This document shows, piece by piece, positions 62,906 to 64,000 of a stretch of 64,000 nucleotides of DNA. The position numbers and the translations under genes are program-made. The notes beneath the pieces were generated by a model that was given only the letters and a program-made list of their open reading frames with translations, had not been told where the DNA came from and did not search any database. The stretch covers positions 1-64,000 of the forward strand of contig CAMNSD010000009.1 in NCBI GenBank assembly GCA_946554445.1. The letters are read 5' to 3'. This stretch comes from an uncultured Lachnospiraceae bacterium (lineage in GTDB: Bacteria; Bacillota; Clostridia; Lachnospirales; Lachnospiraceae). The stretch's first letter is position 1. Each line of letters begins with the position of its first letter.

Positions 62906-64000
62906 CTACACCGCCTTCTCCTTCCACTTCCCCCTCTTATAGAATATAAAGGTAATCAGCGCGCCCAGAATCCAAGAGACCAACAGGGAGATAAAAATAC
63001 ACTCCTGGCGGCCATTGGGCAGCTGCGGCGTTCTCGTAAGATAAGAAATGCCATAGGCAATCGGCACCCGGATAAAAATGGTCGTCGCTATAGAAATCCA
63101 CATAGGCGTCATCGTGTCTCCCGCGCCCCGCATCACGCCCGACAGACTCTGGGTTACCGCCATGGCAATATACCCCACTGCTAGGATTCCCATCATATCC
63201 CGGCTCAAATCCACCAGTTCCGGCGTCTTTGTAAAGATTCCCATCAGGAATTTACCAAACAACAAAATCAACCCTGTGATTACCGCAGAAGTGACCACTG
63301 CAATCAAAGTTCCCTGCTTGGCACCTGTCTCCACTCTTTCATCCTGCCTGGCGCCTACATTCTGCCCGGCATAAGTAGTCATCGCCGTCCCAAAGGAAAA
63401 GTTGGGCATCATGGCGAAACCGTCCACTCGCATGACGATCACGTTGGCGGCAATAAACATTTCCCCAAAACTATTGGTCAGCGACTGCACCACGATCATT
63501 GCCATGGAAAGAATGGCCTGTGTGATACCGGAAGGCAGTCCCAGACGAATGATCATACCACTGTATTTTTTCTTTATCTTGAGATAGGAACTATGCATAT
63601 CAAAATATTCTTTCATCTTCATCAGACGAAGCAGACACAATAATGCCGAAATAAACTGTGCGATTACCGTCGCCAGCGCCACACCGTTAACGCCCATACC
63701 AAGCTTGGCCACAAACAAAAGATCCAGTATGATATTGATCACAGTAGAGACAAGCAAGTAAACCAGAGCGGACATGGAGTCCCCCAATCCCCGCAGGACA
63801 CCGCCCAATATATTGTAATAAGCAAGGCCTGCCGAACCGATAAACAAAATCAACAGATAAGAATGACACCAGTCTATGATCGACTCCGGCGTATCCAGAA
63901 GTTCCAAAAGCGGTCTCGCCACCAGGGAAGCCACTATCATCACAAGAAGGGAGGCGATTGCCGTGAGCGTAATACAATTGCCGATAGTCACGGACAGTTT
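62906..64000 (-). CDS. MATE family efflux transporter, 5' part cut by the window edge
   Basis: At least 364 residues of the C-terminal part are present; the frame runs on past the right edge (Lys-Leu-Ser before the first full codon here), so the N-terminal helices are missing from the window. Landmarks: GSAGLAYYNILGGVLRGLGDSMSALVYLLVSTVINIILDLLFVAKLGMGVNGVALATVIAQ, IIRLGLPSGITQAILSMAMIVVQSLTNSFG, FGTAMTTYAGQNVGARQDERVETGAKQG and RGAGDTMTPMWISIATTIFIRVP. The third MATE gene here; each belongs to a different branch. Confidence 0.9.
   Translation of the reverse strand, partial: KLSVTIGNCITLTAIASLLVMIVASLVARPLLELLDTPESIIDWCHSYLLILFIGSAGLAYYNILGGVLRGLGDSMSALVYLLVSTVINIILDLLFVAKLGMGVNGVALATVIAQFISALLCLLRLMKMKEYFDMHSSYLKIKKKYSGMIIRLGLPSGITQAILSMAMIVVQSLTNSFGEMFIAANVIVMRVDGFAMMPNFSFGTAMTTYAGQNVGARQDERVETGAKQGTLIAVVTSAVITGLILLFGKFLMGIFTKTPELVDLSRDMMGILAVGYIAMAVTQSLSGVMRGAGDTMTPMWISIATTIFIRVPIAYGISYLTRTPQLPNGRQECIFISLLVSWILGALITFIFYKRGKWKEKAV

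Overview
The window looks like a chromosomal stretch from a gut-type Lachnospiraceae (Clostridia, Firmicutes). Base composition is moderate. Start sites carry strong AGGAGG-type ribosome binding sites. Family content points the same way: HemZ, MecA, a DUF6033 protein, a GguAB/ChvE-type sugar ABC transporter with an AraR-like regulator, a GH112 galactosyl-hexosamine phosphorylase, a Ytr-like ABC operon and DUF4143 ATPases. I see no tRNA, rRNA, CRISPR array, transposase or prophage.

Layout, left half. 0.3-5.8 kb: a papain-like protease/beta-helix membrane protein, then a multi-pass membrane protein broken by a run of ten C/G. 5.9-12.2 kb: hemZ, a phosphoribosyltransferase, a MATE pump, a YfcE-like phosphoesterase and an enolase with a Cys-containing insertion. 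12.3-21.3 kb: a secreted repeat protein, then a six-gene minus-strand operon (GntR/YtrA regulator, ABC ATPase, DUF6449-type permease, second ATPase, CARDB-like membrane protein, FtsX-type permease) behind a good promoter with a YtrA-type operator. 21.5-31.1 kb: gpmI, a TPR protein with a 27-bp tandem repeat, a YgjP-like metallopeptidase, a DEAD-box helicase, mecA, and a BlaI/BlaR1-like pair whose sensor ends in an M23 peptidase domain.

Layout, right half. 31.4-38.2 kb: two small proteins (one DUF6033) flanking a repeat cluster, then an operon for galacto-N-biose/lacto-N-biose breakdown (GH112 phosphorylase, NahK-like kinase, serine hydrolase), then a coiled-coil protein behind a structured leader. 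38.2-48.7 kb: EamA-like protein, ketopantoate-reductase-like protein, pepT, a YbaK-like deacylase, Lhr helicase, DUF1349 protein, MFS transporter and a divergent AraC regulator. 48.7-54.2 kb: AraR-like regulator and the sugar ABC transporter, with palindromes around the promoter. 54.2-64 kb: small and large membrane proteins, a MATE pump, a cobalamin riboswitch with terminator before a DUF4430 protein and an ECF S component, two paralogous DUF4143 ATPases, and a MATE gene cut by the right edge.

The least explained structure is an intergenic two-hairpin repeat family found at four loci (about 8.36, 21.37, 31.8 and 60.2 kb). Its stem changes are compensatory, and at two of the loci it occurs as 66-bp or 74-bp tandem arrays. 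Start codons below were chosen by ribosome binding site and are often internal to the longest open frame. Functions are inferred from sequence recall only; no search was run.
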